64,000 nt of DNA from Pseudanabaena sp. FACHB-2040 (GCF_014696715.1 NZ_JACJQO010000010.1:124001-188000), one strand, 5' to 3'; positions 18,101-27,324 are shown, counted from the first letter of the stretch. The notes: generated by a model from the sequence alone, not told the origin. A program made the numbers and translations.

Positions 18101-18142
18101 GATTGCTGCGCAATGACCCTATTAAGCCATTGCGCAGCAATC
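18101..18142. repeat. 15-bp perfect inverted repeat
   Basis: GATTGCTGCGCAATG (18101-18115) and its exact complement CATTGCGCAGCAATC (18128-18142) enclose a 12-base loop. No T-run follows on either strand. It lies 72 bases after the hflX stop and about 160 bases upstream of the gas-vesicle transcript, so it could be a terminator without a tail, an mRNA-stabilising hairpin, or an operator. Confidence 0.75.
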
Positions 18143-18213
18143 TTCAGCAACCTCTATCGCACAGCTGGTGCTTGTGCTTGCAGACTTGCAGATCAGACGG
18201 TTGCAGCATCAGC

Positions 18214-19716
18214 CTATACGCTGACAGCGTAATCTACGAGCTGCAGCAGCTTTTGCCGTAGGGTTTCTAGGCCGAGGCGCTGGGTGGCGGAGATAAAGAG
18301 AGCTTGGGGGTATTCTTCTTGTGCGATCGCAAGCTCATCGCTGCCCACGTCATCTAGCTTGTTAAACACCAGCAAGATGGGGCCGGGCGTTATCGGCATC
18401 TGCTGCAGTAGCCCCATCACTGAGTGGATCTGCGCCTGCCAGGCCGGGTGCGATAGATCAACTACGTGCAGCAGCGCATCGGCCTCGGTGACCTCCTCTA
18501 GAGTGGCCCGAAAGGCATCCATTAGCGGCGGCGGCAGGTCCTCAATAAAGCCCACTGTGTCGGTCAGGATAAGGCTGCGCGGGGCGTGGGTGTCGGGGTC
18601 GAGCACCGTGAGCTGGCGGGAGGTTGGATCGAGGGTGGCAAAGAGCTGGTCGGCGGCGTAGACCTCAGAATTGGTCAGCGCATTGAGCAGTGTAGACTTG
18701 CCCGCGTTGGTATAGCCCACCACGGCCAGAGAGGGCACCTCCTGGTGCTGTCGCCGCTGCCGCAGCCGAGCTCGGTGAGCCTGGAGCTGGTTGACCTCCT
18801 GCTGCAGTCGGGCGATGCGCCGCTGAATCGCTCGCCGCTCGGTTTCTAGCTTGGTTTCACCGGGGCCTCGGGTGCCAATGCCGCCGCCCAGTCGAGACAT
18901 CGCCTGCCCGCGTCCGGTTAGCCGGGGCATCTGGTACTCAAGCTGAGCCAGCTCCACCTGAAGTTTGCCCGCTCCGCTCTTGGCCCGCTGAGCGAAAATA
19001 TCCAAAATCAGCTCAGTGCGGTCTACCACGCGAATGCCGATCTGATTTTCCAGGTTACGCACCTGGGTGGGAGACAGATCTCGGTCAAACACGATCAGGT
19101 TAGCGCCTAGGGTCTGAGCCGCCAAAGACACTTCCTGCACCTTTCCAGCTCCCAAAACCGTTTGGGGATGGGGCCGCTCTCGCCGCTGGTGCAGCCTATC
19201 GAGAACATCGCCCCCGGCGCTTTCAACCAGCCGCTCCAGCTCCATAATTCGGTTCTGAAACTGCTGCTTGCTTTGTTTGGCCGTCATCATGCCAACAATT
19301 AACACCCGGTCGTGGTCAGCATCAACCTGACGGGCAATGAACTGCTTACGAAACTCCTCTTCTAGCCCTTCTGCCAGCTCTAAAAAGTCCTGCTGGGTTA
19401 ATATATCTAGGCTGAGAGGTGGCGAGACTGTCCAGCGCTCTTCAGGATGGGCTACCAAATGAGCCAAGTAGGTTTCCTGCACATAGCCGGTTGCGCCGCC
19501 TCCGCGCCGTTCAAAGCCTCCCCCCGTTAGCGTGATCAGCACTAGAGCATCGAGCCGCTGCAGGGCCATTGCGGTGAGGACGCTGTGGCTGGGTGGTTCA
19601 GCCTTGAGCTGGGTAGCGACACAGCGAATACCCGATAAACGCTCGGCTCCGTAGCGGGGTAGCTCTAAGGGTGGAATTTGGGTTTGGCGTGGGGTGCCCA
19701 CACCAATGCGAATCAC
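18214..19716 (-). CDS. hflX: GTPase HflX (ribosome rescue/recycling); N-terminus probably begins further upstream
   Basis: HflX binds stalled 70S ribosomes and splits them. The annotated frame from the GTG at 19716 gives 500 residues. It includes the HflX domain (LGAGKVQEVSLAAQTLGANL, VDRTELILDIFAQRA), the RLGGGIGTRGPGETKLE linker, and a G domain with GYTNAGKST (G1), DPTSR (G2), DTVGF (G3) and NKLD (G4). The same frame stays open upstream to 19929 and reads family-like sequence from about 19899 (TIYGQLQGLKPSQLKQLQ ... FNRRGQ). The true protein is therefore probably ~61 residues longer. No ATG, GTG or TTG exists in that extension, although a GGAGG site lies at 19911-19915. Confidence 0.95.
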   Translation of the reverse strand: MIRIGVGTPRQTQIPPLELPRYGAERLSGIRCVATQLKAEPPSHSVLTAMALQRLDALVLITLTGGGFERRGGGATGYVQETYLAHLVAHPEERWTVSPPLSLDILTQQDFLELAEGLEEEFRKQFIARQVDADHDRVLIVGMMTAKQSKQQFQNRIMELERLVESAGGDVLDRLHQRRERPHPQTVLGAGKVQEVSLAAQTLGANLIVFDRDLSPTQVRNLENQIGIRVVDRTELILDIFAQRAKSGAGKLQVELAQLEYQMPRLTGRGQAMSRLGGGIGTRGPGETKLETERRAIQRRIARLQQEVNQLQAHRARLRQRRQHQEVPSLAVVGYTNAGKSTLLNALTNSEVYAADQLFATLDPTSRQLTVLDPDTHAPRSLILTDTVGFIEDLPPPLMDAFRATLEEVTEADALLHVVDLSHPAWQAQIHSVMGLLQQMPITPGPILLVFNKLDDVGSDELAIAQEEYPQALFISATQRLGLETLRQKLLQLVDYAVSV

Positions 19717-20116
19717 CTGCCCCCGACGGTTGAAATAGGCACAGACTGGCTGGTTAATCTCTGTACTGATCGCGGCTAACCGCTGGGCAAATTCTGGAGT
19801 GGTAATGCGATCGCCCGGCAGTCGCTGGTAGTAGAGCCTCTGAAGCTGTTTGAGCTGACTGGGTTTGAGTCCCTGCAGCTGACCATAGATCGTATCGATA
19901 AGTGCCCCGCCCTCCTGAGCAAAAAATAGTTAGCTATATGACGTATTTTAATAGAGCCGACAGGGTTGCTCAGGCTAAAGACAATTCTCTAGAAAATTGT
20001 AACAAGCAGTCACATCTCTCAGGAGAGAGAATCTTTTTCGGGCATTTGCCAGGAAGATTAATGTAGGCAGAGTTTAGTACGTTTGAACCGATCGCAATAG
20101 GATAGGATTCCCTGAG

Positions 20117-20287
20117 ATGACCAAACCTTCCAATCAAGGGCAATCGAGATACCGATTTATTCAACATCTTCCTCGACAGCCCAGCCTTGATCAAGCGAGA
20201 TCAAGCTCGGCCGACCCTGAGATTGTCATCGATCGCCGTAAGCTCCGTAATCTACTAAATTCCTTGGAGAGCTTTTCTGGTGAGTAG
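20117..20287 (+). CDS. Possible small protein of 56 residues
   Basis: An ATG frame reading MTKPSNQGQSRYRFIQ ... IVIDRRKLRNLLNSLESFSGE. It is polar and basic with a helical C-terminal end. No clear ribosome-binding site precedes it. It fills part of the otherwise empty 19933-20455 region between the divergent hflX and CAAD genes. I do not recognise a family, and it may be chance. Confidence 0.3.
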   Translation: MTKPSNQGQSRYRFIQHLPRQPSLDQARSSSADPEIVIDRRKLRNLLNSLESFSGE

Positions 20288-20455
20288 AGAAACGCTAGAT
20301 CGTTGGAACTAGACCAATGGTTTAGTCGTCGCAGGCAATTCTCACCCTTTTGAGGATTTGAAAAACTTCGAGTTTCGGTCTATAACTCTGCTAACGCTCA
20401 AAAATTGAGTGTATTCTTATCTGTTGTTGTTAGAAGACCCCCCGGAAGATTAAAC

Positions 20456-20911
20456 ATGGAAACAGAATTTCAGTCGGAACCCATGCTGCTTGAACCGGAC
20501 GGCTCGGTTACTACACCTGAAGCGACTGCACAGTCTGAAGCGACTGCACTGTTAGAGTCCTCAGATCCATATCTGGGTGGTGGCAATTCTCAACAGGTGC
20601 AGCGGGTTTTGGACAAGGTTTCAGAACTGCTAGGTGACCTGCCCGAGTACGTAACGGACTTCTTCAGGGAATACCAGCGCCCGATTATCACAGTAGGCCT
20701 TATTTTTGCCAGCATCATTTCAGTCAAACTGGTGCTTGCAATCCTAGGGGCTATCAATGAGATTCCGCTCTTGTCTCCCACCTTTGAGCTGATTGGCTTG
20801 ACCTACAGCGGCTGGTTTGTTTATCGCTATCTGCTGCGAGCCTCAAACCGTCAGGAACTGGTCGAAGATATCAATACCTTAAAAGCTCAGGTGCTGGGCA
20901 AAAGTGCTTAG
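20456..20911 (+). CDS. CAAD-domain (CURT1-like) thylakoid membrane protein
   Basis: 151 residues from the ATG at 20456 (METEFQSEPML); the frame is open to a non-family leader at 20405. An acidic, low-complexity N-terminal third is followed by an amphipathic helix (VQRVLDKVSELLGDLPEYVTDFF). Then come two membrane helices (PIITVGLIFASIISVKLVLAIL and LIGLTYSGWFVYRYLL) and a C-terminal amphipathic helix. This is the CAAD/CURT1 layout, shared with the domain appended to some cyanobacterial aminoacyl-tRNA synthetases and with plant CURT1 proteins that curve grana margins. A curvature or membrane-anchoring role is family-based inference. A strong terminator follows. Confidence 0.9.
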   Translation: METEFQSEPMLLEPDGSVTTPEATAQSEATALLESSDPYLGGGNSQQVQRVLDKVSELLGDLPEYVTDFFREYQRPIITVGLIFASIISVKLVLAILGAINEIPLLSPTFELIGLTYSGWFVYRYLLRASNRQELVEDINTLKAQVLGKSA

Positions 20912-20966
20912 AGTCCGTTCTAACAAGCCCCAGTTCTAAATCACTGTGCAGCTAATTTTCTGATTG

Positions 20967-21004
20967 AGCAGGTCAACGGCCCAAAAGCGCTTGGCCTGCT
21001 TTTT
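20967..21004 (+). terminator. Strong Rho-independent terminator after the CAAD gene
   Basis: AGCAGGTCAA pairs with TTGGCCTGCT (10 bp, one G-U) around a 14-base loop, followed directly by TTTTT. It lies 56 bases past the CAAD stop on the plus strand. Confidence 0.9.
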
Positions 21005-21112
21005 AATGGGTTAGGGAGGACAAACGGGTTACCTGCGTTCGGTTTGCCGCCTAAGGGAGCAGTCGGCAATTTCTATACTAGAAGAGACTGCAAATCCGAA
21101 GGAATTTTCGAC

Positions 21113-22414
21113 ATGGCTCAAAACGCCGCAGTTTTGCAGGCGGTTGAACGGCTGGGCTACCGGGTTACGGTGGGGGATGTGGCTGCTGAAGCAGGCCTAC
21201 CCCTGAATGTGGCTCAGCAGGGAGTCCTGGCGCTAGCTAGTGATGTTCAAGCGCACCTGCAGGTGTCTGAAGTTGGGGAAATTGCTTATCAGTTTCCTCG
21301 CAATGCCCGTACTATCTTACTCAGCAAGTCCTGGCGACTGCGGCTCCAAGAAACTTGGAACCGGATCTGGCGCGTTCTCTTCTACCTGATCCGCATCTCT
21401 TTTGGGATTCTGCTGATCCTGTCGCTGGTGCTAATTGCGGTGGCCATTTTCGCTCTGGTGATGGCTGCCCAGTCTTCTCAGCAAGGAGACAATCGAAATG
21501 ATCGAAGAGGCGGGGGTGGCTTTATCTTTATGCCCCGCATTTGGTTGGGCAACCCGTTCTACCTGTTTGACTTTAACTACGGATACGGTCGGCAGCGACG
21601 GCCCCGAGAGAAGAGTGAGTTCAATTTTCTAGAAGCGATTTTTTCGTTTCTCTTTGGCGACGGTGACCCTAACGCTGATTTAGAAGATAGGCGCTGGCAG
21701 ACCATCGCTGCTGTGATTCGCAACAATCGGGGTGCAGTGGTGGCCGAGCAAATTGCTCCCTATCTCGATACTTTGGGTCAAGGCTGGTCACGAGAATACG
21801 AGGACTTTATGCTGCCCGTGCTGAGCCGCTTCAACGGTCAGCCTGAGGTCAGCCCTCAGGGGCAGCTGGTCTACCATTTCCCCGAACTGCAGGTAACTGC
21901 TGACAATCGCCGGTCTATTTCTGTGCCCCAGTTTTTGCAGGAACTGCCGCGCCGCTTTAGTCAGGCTACCTCAGGCCAGATCATGATGGCGATTGGCTTG
22001 GGCTCAGCGAATCTGATCGGAGCCTTGGTTTTGGGAAATCTGCTGCAAGATCAGGTTCTAGTCGCTGAACTGGGTGGGCTGGTTGCTTTTGCTAGCTCTA
22101 TCTACTGGCTGCTGCTGGGCTATGGAGCTGCCTTTTTGGGTCTACCTCTGGTGCGCTATTTCTGGGTGCAGCAGCAAAACCGCAAGATCGATGCTCGCAA
22201 CAGTCGGCGGGAGGAGCATGCGATCGCACTGGCCGCCACCGACTCAACCCTCCAGGAGAAGTTGAGCTTTGCTCGTCAGTTTGCGGCTCAGGCCATCATC
22301 ACCCAAGACAACCTGGCCTATACCACCGAGCAGGATCTAATCGAGCAAGAAGCTGCCAACCCTGACAAGGTGGATGAAGAATGGCGACGTCGTCTCCGAG
22401 AATCGAACCCATAA
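21113..22414 (+). CDS. Conserved cyanobacterial/plastid-type membrane protein, unknown function
   Basis: 433 residues from the ATG at 21113, which follows an AAGGA ribosome site. Upstream in-frame codons do not look like protein. The N-terminus (AVLQAVERLGYRVTVGDVAAEAGLPLNVAQQGVLAL) resembles a winged-helix-type fold. Membrane segments are near 85-125 (FYLIRISFGILLILSLVLIAVAIFALVM) and 295-365. Between them lie a Gly/Arg patch, the motif GNPFYLFDFNYGYG, and a second helical domain (YEDFMLPVLSRFNGQPEVSPQGQLVYHFPEL) that echoes the first. I know it as a widespread conserved hypothetical in cyanobacteria but cannot name a function. Confidence 0.85.
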   Translation: MAQNAAVLQAVERLGYRVTVGDVAAEAGLPLNVAQQGVLALASDVQAHLQVSEVGEIAYQFPRNARTILLSKSWRLRLQETWNRIWRVLFYLIRISFGILLILSLVLIAVAIFALVMAAQSSQQGDNRNDRRGGGGFIFMPRIWLGNPFYLFDFNYGYGRQRRPREKSEFNFLEAIFSFLFGDGDPNADLEDRRWQTIAAVIRNNRGAVVAEQIAPYLDTLGQGWSREYEDFMLPVLSRFNGQPEVSPQGQLVYHFPELQVTADNRRSISVPQFLQELPRRFSQATSGQIMMAIGLGSANLIGALVLGNLLQDQVLVAELGGLVAFASSIYWLLLGYGAAFLGLPLVRYFWVQQQNRKIDARNSRREEHAIALAATDSTLQEKLSFARQFAAQAIITQDNLAYTTEQDLIEQEAANPDKVDEEWRRRLRESNP

Positions 22415-22468
22415 TCCTCACCCTACCTGTAGAGCGGCGACTAGCTGCTCTCTACAAGGTTTGGCAGT

Positions 22469-23749
22469 TTATGATGTCGGATCCATTACCCAGCCCATAA
22501 ACAAAATCGAACCGCTAACCTGATCTTGAATTGCTAGGAAGAAGGGCCGATTAACCGTCATTACAAAGGGCAAGGGCTGCTGAATTGGAGCTGAAGTCAC
22601 GCTGATGCCGATAGATGTGGCTCCAGCCGCCTCAGTGCCAGCCTCATTCACCTCAATGAAAGTCTTGTGTTTGACCTCACTGATAAAGGTTGATGCGTCG
22701 CTGAGGTTACTAAAATTGGCCTGATCGGGGTCAAAGGCAATGCCCAATCCCAGGTCTTTCAGCGGCTCATTTAGGCCCACGCCGTACTCCATTTGAAACC
22801 GGGGCAGCTTCAGGTTACCGGGGCGCTGGCGAAATTCACTGCGCCACTGCTGCCAGGTATCGGCTGTAAGCTGAGTTTGCAGCTCTGCTAAGGCCGCCTC
22901 TGTTTTGGGCAGCACCACTACCATGCTGAGGCGGCCATTGCCATAGGGCAGGTTAACGGCCTGAAAGTTCTCGGCTTCGGTATAGGAAAAGTCGCCGAAC
23001 TGGGACATTAAGGGTCGATTGGTAGTGCTGCCATCGGCCTGGTAAAAAGGCTCCTCACGGGTCTGGCTAGGATCAAAGGGAGACTGCCAGGCCCCTTTGA
23101 AATAAACGGCGTTGAGCAAAAACAGCACATCGCTTTGGATGATCTCATCGAGAATACCGGGAATTTTACCCGCTGTGGCGCGCTCGACCCAGCTGTTGAT
23201 CGTCTGCAGGGCTGAGGGCTGGCTGAAATCCAGCACCTGCACCTCCGCTCGGTAGGCAGACTTAGCAATGTCTACAAAGTCTGGCTTGAGGTCGATACCG
23301 CCAGCTTTGGCCCAAAGGGAGTTGGCTAGCTCTAGCTGGGTATCGGGGTCAGCCGCTTCTAGAATGGCAATTTGGGTTGCGATCGCATCATTGACCGCCG
23401 TCACCTCCATGCCCTGCAGGTTGAGCGTTAGCTTCATCGCGTCCAGCGTTGTGCCAGCCGCTCCCGCCTGAGCCATAGACAGAGCCATAGACACACTCAG
23501 GGGAGACAGCACCCGGTTTTCTTGTGGAGTCTCTTGCTGCAGCTGGGAGAGCAGCTCAAAGCCAAAGCGGTTTTGGGCCTCAACCAGTTTGGGGTCAACT
23601 GGGGCAGTTAAATCCACTGCCGGGGTTTCTCGAGCATCAGAGTCGGGAACTGCGCCAGAACCAACCTGTCCTGGAACACGGGCACAGCCCCAAAAATTCA
23701 CTGTAACCAGGGCCGCTAGGGTGAGCCAGCCCAGCCATTTGAGTGCCAT
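22469..23749 (-). CDS. Secreted serpin (serine protease inhibitor)
   Basis: 426 residues. A hydrophobic signal with a possible lipobox (FWGC) leads into the serpin fold (LSPLSVSMALSMAQAGAAGTTLDAM, FLLNAVYFKGAWQSPFD, TFIEVNEAGTEAAGA, NRPFFLAIQDQVSGSILFMG). The hinge of the reactive-centre loop, EAGTEAAGAT, has small residues at P15-P9, as expected of an inhibitory serpin. Counting from the conserved hinge Glu (P17, ~369) places P1-P1' at about Thr385-Ser386. It would act outside the cytoplasm. It lies downstream of a subtilisin-like protease and a lipase on the same strand, suggesting it restrains a co-secreted or environmental protease. Confidence 0.93.
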   Translation of the reverse strand: MALKWLGWLTLAALVTVNFWGCARVPGQVGSGAVPDSDARETPAVDLTAPVDPKLVEAQNRFGFELLSQLQQETPQENRVLSPLSVSMALSMAQAGAAGTTLDAMKLTLNLQGMEVTAVNDAIATQIAILEAADPDTQLELANSLWAKAGGIDLKPDFVDIAKSAYRAEVQVLDFSQPSALQTINSWVERATAGKIPGILDEIIQSDVLFLLNAVYFKGAWQSPFDPSQTREEPFYQADGSTTNRPLMSQFGDFSYTEAENFQAVNLPYGNGRLSMVVVLPKTEAALAELQTQLTADTWQQWRSEFRQRPGNLKLPRFQMEYGVGLNEPLKDLGLGIAFDPDQANFSNLSDASTFISEVKHKTFIEVNEAGTEAAGATSIGISVTSAPIQQPLPFVMTVNRPFFLAIQDQVSGSILFMGWVMDPTS

Positions 23750-23841
23750 GTATAGATCCTACTTAGCAAAACAGTCACCGTATCACCGTGGCACGGCTCT
23801 GCTTTCCCCTTCCCCCGATTACAGATTTGGTAACGGCCCAG

Positions 23842-24585
23842 TTATTTCAAACCGGCTTCCTGGCCCTTAGTTTCTTCCGCTAGGGCCGAGATGTAGTTGT
23901 CGATGGCATGGTCACTAAAGCGGCGGCTAAGAACCCTCCAGGTCCAGCGAGACCCCAGCACGACCTCTTTTTCTACATGGGTATAGCCCTGCCAAGAACG
24001 GGGAGTGCGGGTTACAATGTCCCAGCCAAAGACGTAGCGGAAGCTGTCGGGTACCCGTTGATTGTAGGACTCAGCTAGGGCCTGGTTGCCCACACGAGGT
24101 GCACCAAAGGTATAGACCTCAATGGCCTGGTTATTCTTGCTGGTGATGTTGTACTGAATATCTAGAGCCGCAATAGTAGCCAGAGCACCACCAAGGCTGT
24201 GGCCGGTAATCACAATTTTGGGCTGGGGAATTTTTTCGATCGCAGGCAGCAGCCGATCTCGCACGGCAAAATAAGCCGTCATAAACCCGCAATGAAATTT
24301 AACGTCACTGTTGCCGTCGCCATAGGGGTAAACCTGCTGGCGGATCTGAAAGTTGTTCATCCAGTCAACCGATCTGTCGCTGCCTCGAAAGACAACGAAT
24401 ATCTGCTCCGACCCTTCTTTGTGAAGAAACGCTACCTGAGTGTCGGTAAAGCCAGAATCTTCACTCTGAATTAGGGTGGTGTCGGTGTCGGGCAGGGCTT
24501 CAAACTTGATACCCGAAAAGTCCTTATAGACCTCCTGGCAGAGGCGGGCACAGGTCAATGCGATCGCATTATCAACTTCAGCCAT
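23842..24585 (-). CDS. Class 3 lipase / alpha-beta hydrolase
   Basis: 247 residues, one lipase_3 domain. The nucleophile elbow is GHSLGGA (Ser130). The expected Asp is in FGWDIVTR (Asp189) and the His in SDHAIDNY (His226), so the triad is complete. The FVVFRGSDRSVDWMNNF block is the family lid and oxyanion region. No signal peptide is evident. It hydrolyses acylglycerols or other esters; the natural substrate is unknown. It starts 31 bases after the stop of the subtilisin-like gene, and its own stop is 92 bases from the serpin start, so all three may form one transcript. Confidence 0.92.
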   Translation of the reverse strand: MAEVDNAIALTCARLCQEVYKDFSGIKFEALPDTDTTLIQSEDSGFTDTQVAFLHKEGSEQIFVVFRGSDRSVDWMNNFQIRQQVYPYGDGNSDVKFHCGFMTAYFAVRDRLLPAIEKIPQPKIVITGHSLGGALATIAALDIQYNITSKNNQAIEVYTFGAPRVGNQALAESYNQRVPDSFRYVFGWDIVTRTPRSWQGYTHVEKEVVLGSRWTWRVLSRRFSDHAIDNYISALAEETKGQEAGLK

Positions 24586-24616
24586 AGACGCAAATTCCCC
24601 AGCGATGAGTAGGCAG

Positions 24617-26284
24617 CTACCGGGCCGGGACCGCCCACCACGCTAGTGCGTAAGGCTGGATAATCTCGTCCGGCACCTGCTGCCGATAGATAACTCTCAG
24701 TTTGTACCGCCCTGTTTCCGGAATTTGATAAAAAATGTGTTCAGTACTGTCGACATCGCTCTCAGACGACCAAATGCTGGCGCTCAGGTCTTCATCCTCA
24801 GCCCGCATCAGGTAGACGTCGAGGTTGTTGAGCCCCCGATCATTAAAGGTTTCGCCTAGGTCATAGAGATCGTTGCCGTTGGCATCGTCAAGCACGACCT
24901 GCCGGTCCCATGTCAGCGTGGCAGAGATAAAGCTGTTTGCCTGCAGAGGCGATTCAAAAACGTAGTCTTCGTAGCGGATCTCAGTGCTAGTGCGAGGCAG
25001 ATCGGTAGGCGGTACCGGAGACTCTAGAGTGCTATAGTTCCAGCCAATTGCGGGAACTGGGGCATCGGGCGAAAAGGCCCCCGGATTGAACTGCTCATAG
25101 GCCCGATAGGCATTGAGATGGCCTGTGCCTAGCTCATTGTGTAGAGGAATTTTGCGATCGCGATAGGCATCCGACTGCCGCCAGTCCTGATTCTTCTGAT
25201 CCAGCAGCGTTCGAGACATGCCCAGCCGCAGCCCATCCCCCGTATCCGCCAGCTTATCAGCAGAGTTAAGCAAGATAGCTTTGATCACAGTTGGCTTACG
25301 GGCGTCCAAACTCCAGTTGGGTGAGCCTGAGCGGATCTGCCGGTCGGCCAGCTGCTGCAGCAACGCCACAGTGCCCACCACATGAGGCGCAGCGAAACTG
25401 GTACCGCTGCCCACCCGCGGCTGCCCGTCTGGGTCAAGCAGCGCAATCTGGCTGCCGGGGGCTACCAAATTGATTGATCGGCGCGGCCCTTCGTTGGTTT
25501 CTGGCCCCGCCGCCCGTGTGGGCTGAAACGCGGGCTCACTACTCAGGTTAGAGAAGTCCACCTTAGTAAACATCCCATCCTGCAGCCGCGAATAGGCCAC
25601 ATTGATGCCGTTAAAGTTATCTGTCGGAATCGGAATGCCGCCACCGCCTTGGTTACCCGCAACCACATAGAGCACGTCATGAACTCGGTGAGACCAATCA
25701 ATACATTGGGTTAACAGGGCATTGCCATCTAGCACCGGCTCCGGTCGCGGGTCGCGGCCCAAAGATTCACCAAAGCTGAAGTTGATCGCCCGCACATCAC
25801 CGCTATTTTGCAGCGCCAAGTGCTGGGAGGCGAGGCACTCCTCCGGCTGCCCGCTTCTGTCTAACAGCGGCCCCACCGCCGCAGAATAGAGCATCGCTTC
25901 GGGAGCCACCCCAGTATTTTGCTTGTCTTGGCTGACCATAATGCCTGCCACATTGGCGGCATGACCATCAATAAATTCATCCGCAGAGGCCGAGCGGTTG
26001 AGCAGAAAAACCTGCCGCACCGTAACCGGCATGTTTTCGTAGGCAACCTTGTCAAGGCCAAACTGACTAGGCCGACCAATTTCCACCTGTCCAATAGCAA
26101 TTTTTTGCCCAGTCAGGTTGTAGGGCGCAGCGTGTAAACGTCGTGCATCAATGCCCTCAGGCCCAACCGAGAGGGAGAGCGCCATCACCGGCAGGGCCAG
26201 AGCACTGGCTCCCAAGGCCGACCCCAGATAAAGGGCAGGCTTAGTCAGCGAAGTAGGTAGCCAGGCGCGAACAGATTTGACCAT
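24617..26284 (-). CDS. Subtilisin-like (S8) secreted peptidase with unusual Asp position
   Basis: 555 residues with a long basic/hydrophobic signal sequence (residues ~1-36). The catalytic His is in DGHAANVAGI (His108), the oxyanion Asn in VVAGNQGGGG (Asn211), and the nucleophile in GSGTSFAAPH (Ser296). At the place of the family's D(T/S)G the sequence reads IGQVEIGRPSQFG, with no Asp; Glu69 is the nearest acid. After the catalytic domain a ~170-residue beta-rich C-terminal domain (STEIRYEDYVFESPL, YKLRVIYRQQVPDEIIQPYALAWW) resembles proprotein/pre-peptidase C-terminal modules. Probably exported. It heads a protease-lipase-serpin run. Confidence 0.9.
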   Translation of the reverse strand: MVKSVRAWLPTSLTKPALYLGSALGASALALPVMALSLSVGPEGIDARRLHAAPYNLTGQKIAIGQVEIGRPSQFGLDKVAYENMPVTVRQVFLLNRSASADEFIDGHAANVAGIMVSQDKQNTGVAPEAMLYSAAVGPLLDRSGQPEECLASQHLALQNSGDVRAINFSFGESLGRDPRPEPVLDGNALLTQCIDWSHRVHDVLYVVAGNQGGGGIPIPTDNFNGINVAYSRLQDGMFTKVDFSNLSSEPAFQPTRAAGPETNEGPRRSINLVAPGSQIALLDPDGQPRVGSGTSFAAPHVVGTVALLQQLADRQIRSGSPNWSLDARKPTVIKAILLNSADKLADTGDGLRLGMSRTLLDQKNQDWRQSDAYRDRKIPLHNELGTGHLNAYRAYEQFNPGAFSPDAPVPAIGWNYSTLESPVPPTDLPRTSTEIRYEDYVFESPLQANSFISATLTWDRQVVLDDANGNDLYDLGETFNDRGLNNLDVYLMRAEDEDLSASIWSSESDVDSTEHIFYQIPETGRYKLRVIYRQQVPDEIIQPYALAWWAVPAR

Positions 26285-26558
26285 AAGACGTTGTCAGCAA
26301 AGCATTCTCTGGCCAAACTCTACCCTATAAAACCTGTGGGCGGGTACAAATCCCAAGCCTCGTCTAAGGGTTTTTCAAAAATTTTTGCCCAACATTTCGA
26401 GCGGGCTGAAGCAATTGCCCTTAAGCAAAATCAGCATGCGGCAGCAGGGCTCGTAAAGAAATGAGTATTTTGGCCTAAAAAAGCGACCTTGAAATGTGAG
26501 AAAAACTTAAGGTTTTGTTACGATAGACACATGCTGATGACAGGAGAACTCGCTCACC

Positions 26559-27266
26559 ATGACCCAGGCCAAATCCAATAAGTCCACTGTTATTGCACCT
26601 TCCATTTTGTCGGCTGATTTTAGCCGTTTGGGCGACGAGATCCGGGCTGTCGACCAGGCAGGCGCGGACTGGATTCACGTGGATGTCATGGATGGTCGGT
26701 TTGTACCGAACATCACCATCGGCCCCCTGATTGTCGAGGCCATCCGTCCGGTCACCCAAAAGCCGCTAGATGTGCACCTGATGATTGTGGAGCCAGAGAA
26801 GTACGTAGAAGGCTTTGCCAAAGCCGGAGCCGATATCATCTCTGTTCACGCCGAGCACAATGCGTCTCCCCACCTGCATCGCACCCTAGGCCAAATTAAG
26901 GAACTGGGCAAGCAGGCAGGTGTTGTGCTCAACCCCTCCACCCCCCTATCGCTAATCGAGTATGCGCTGGAGCTTTGCGATCTAGTGCTGATCATGAGCG
27001 TCAACCCCGGCTTTGGAGGGCAGAGCTTCATCCCCGGCGTCCTTCCTAAGATTCGGGCTCTGCGCCAGATGTGCGACGAGCGCGGCCTCGACCCCTGGAT
27101 TGAGGTAGACGGCGGACTCAAGGCCAACAACACCTGGCAGGTGCTAGAGGCAGGAGCCAATGCTGTTGTGGCTGGATCTGCGGTCTTTAATGCGCCTGAC
27201 TACGCAACGGCTATCGAAAGCATTCGCAGCAGCAAGCGGCCTACGCCCGAACTGGCTGCGGTTTAG
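26559..27266 (+). CDS. rpe: Ribulose-phosphate 3-epimerase
   Basis: Interconverts ribulose 5-phosphate and xylulose 5-phosphate in the Calvin-Benson cycle and pentose phosphate pathway. 235 residues, a TIM barrel of normal length. Conserved blocks are [34 protein letters not shown] (metal ligands His and Asp), [21 protein letters not shown] and [10 protein letters not shown]. The start ATG follows a CAGGAG ribosome site. The gene is followed by a strong terminator and looks monocistronic. Confidence 0.97.
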   Translation: MTQAKSNKSTVIAPSILSADFSRLGDEIRAVDQAGADWIHVDVMDGRFVPNITIGPLIVEAIRPVTQKPLDVHLMIVEPEKYVEGFAKAGADIISVHAEHNASPHLHRTLGQIKELGKQAGVVLNPSTPLSLIEYALELCDLVLIMSVNPGFGGQSFIPGVLPKIRALRQMCDERGLDPWIEVDGGLKANNTWQVLEAGANAVVAGSAVFNAPDYATAIESIRSSKRPTPELAAV

Positions 27267-27292
27267 ATTTTCAGTTTGAAAGGAATTAGCTT

Positions 27293-27324
27293 ATAGGGGG
27301 AGCAGTCGCTCTCCCTATTTTTTT
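27293..27324 (+). terminator. Rho-independent terminator after rpe
   Basis: TAGGGGGAG-CAGTCG-CTCTCCCTA followed by TTTTTTT, 26 bases after the rpe stop. One base bulges or mispairs in the stem. Confidence 0.9.

Noticed and set aside
22385-22415. GGGTTCGATTCTC on the minus strand resembling a tRNA T-arm
   Set aside because: Flanking bases do not pair as a T-stem or acceptor stem, and the stretch is the coding end (LRESNP-stop) of the membrane protein gene.
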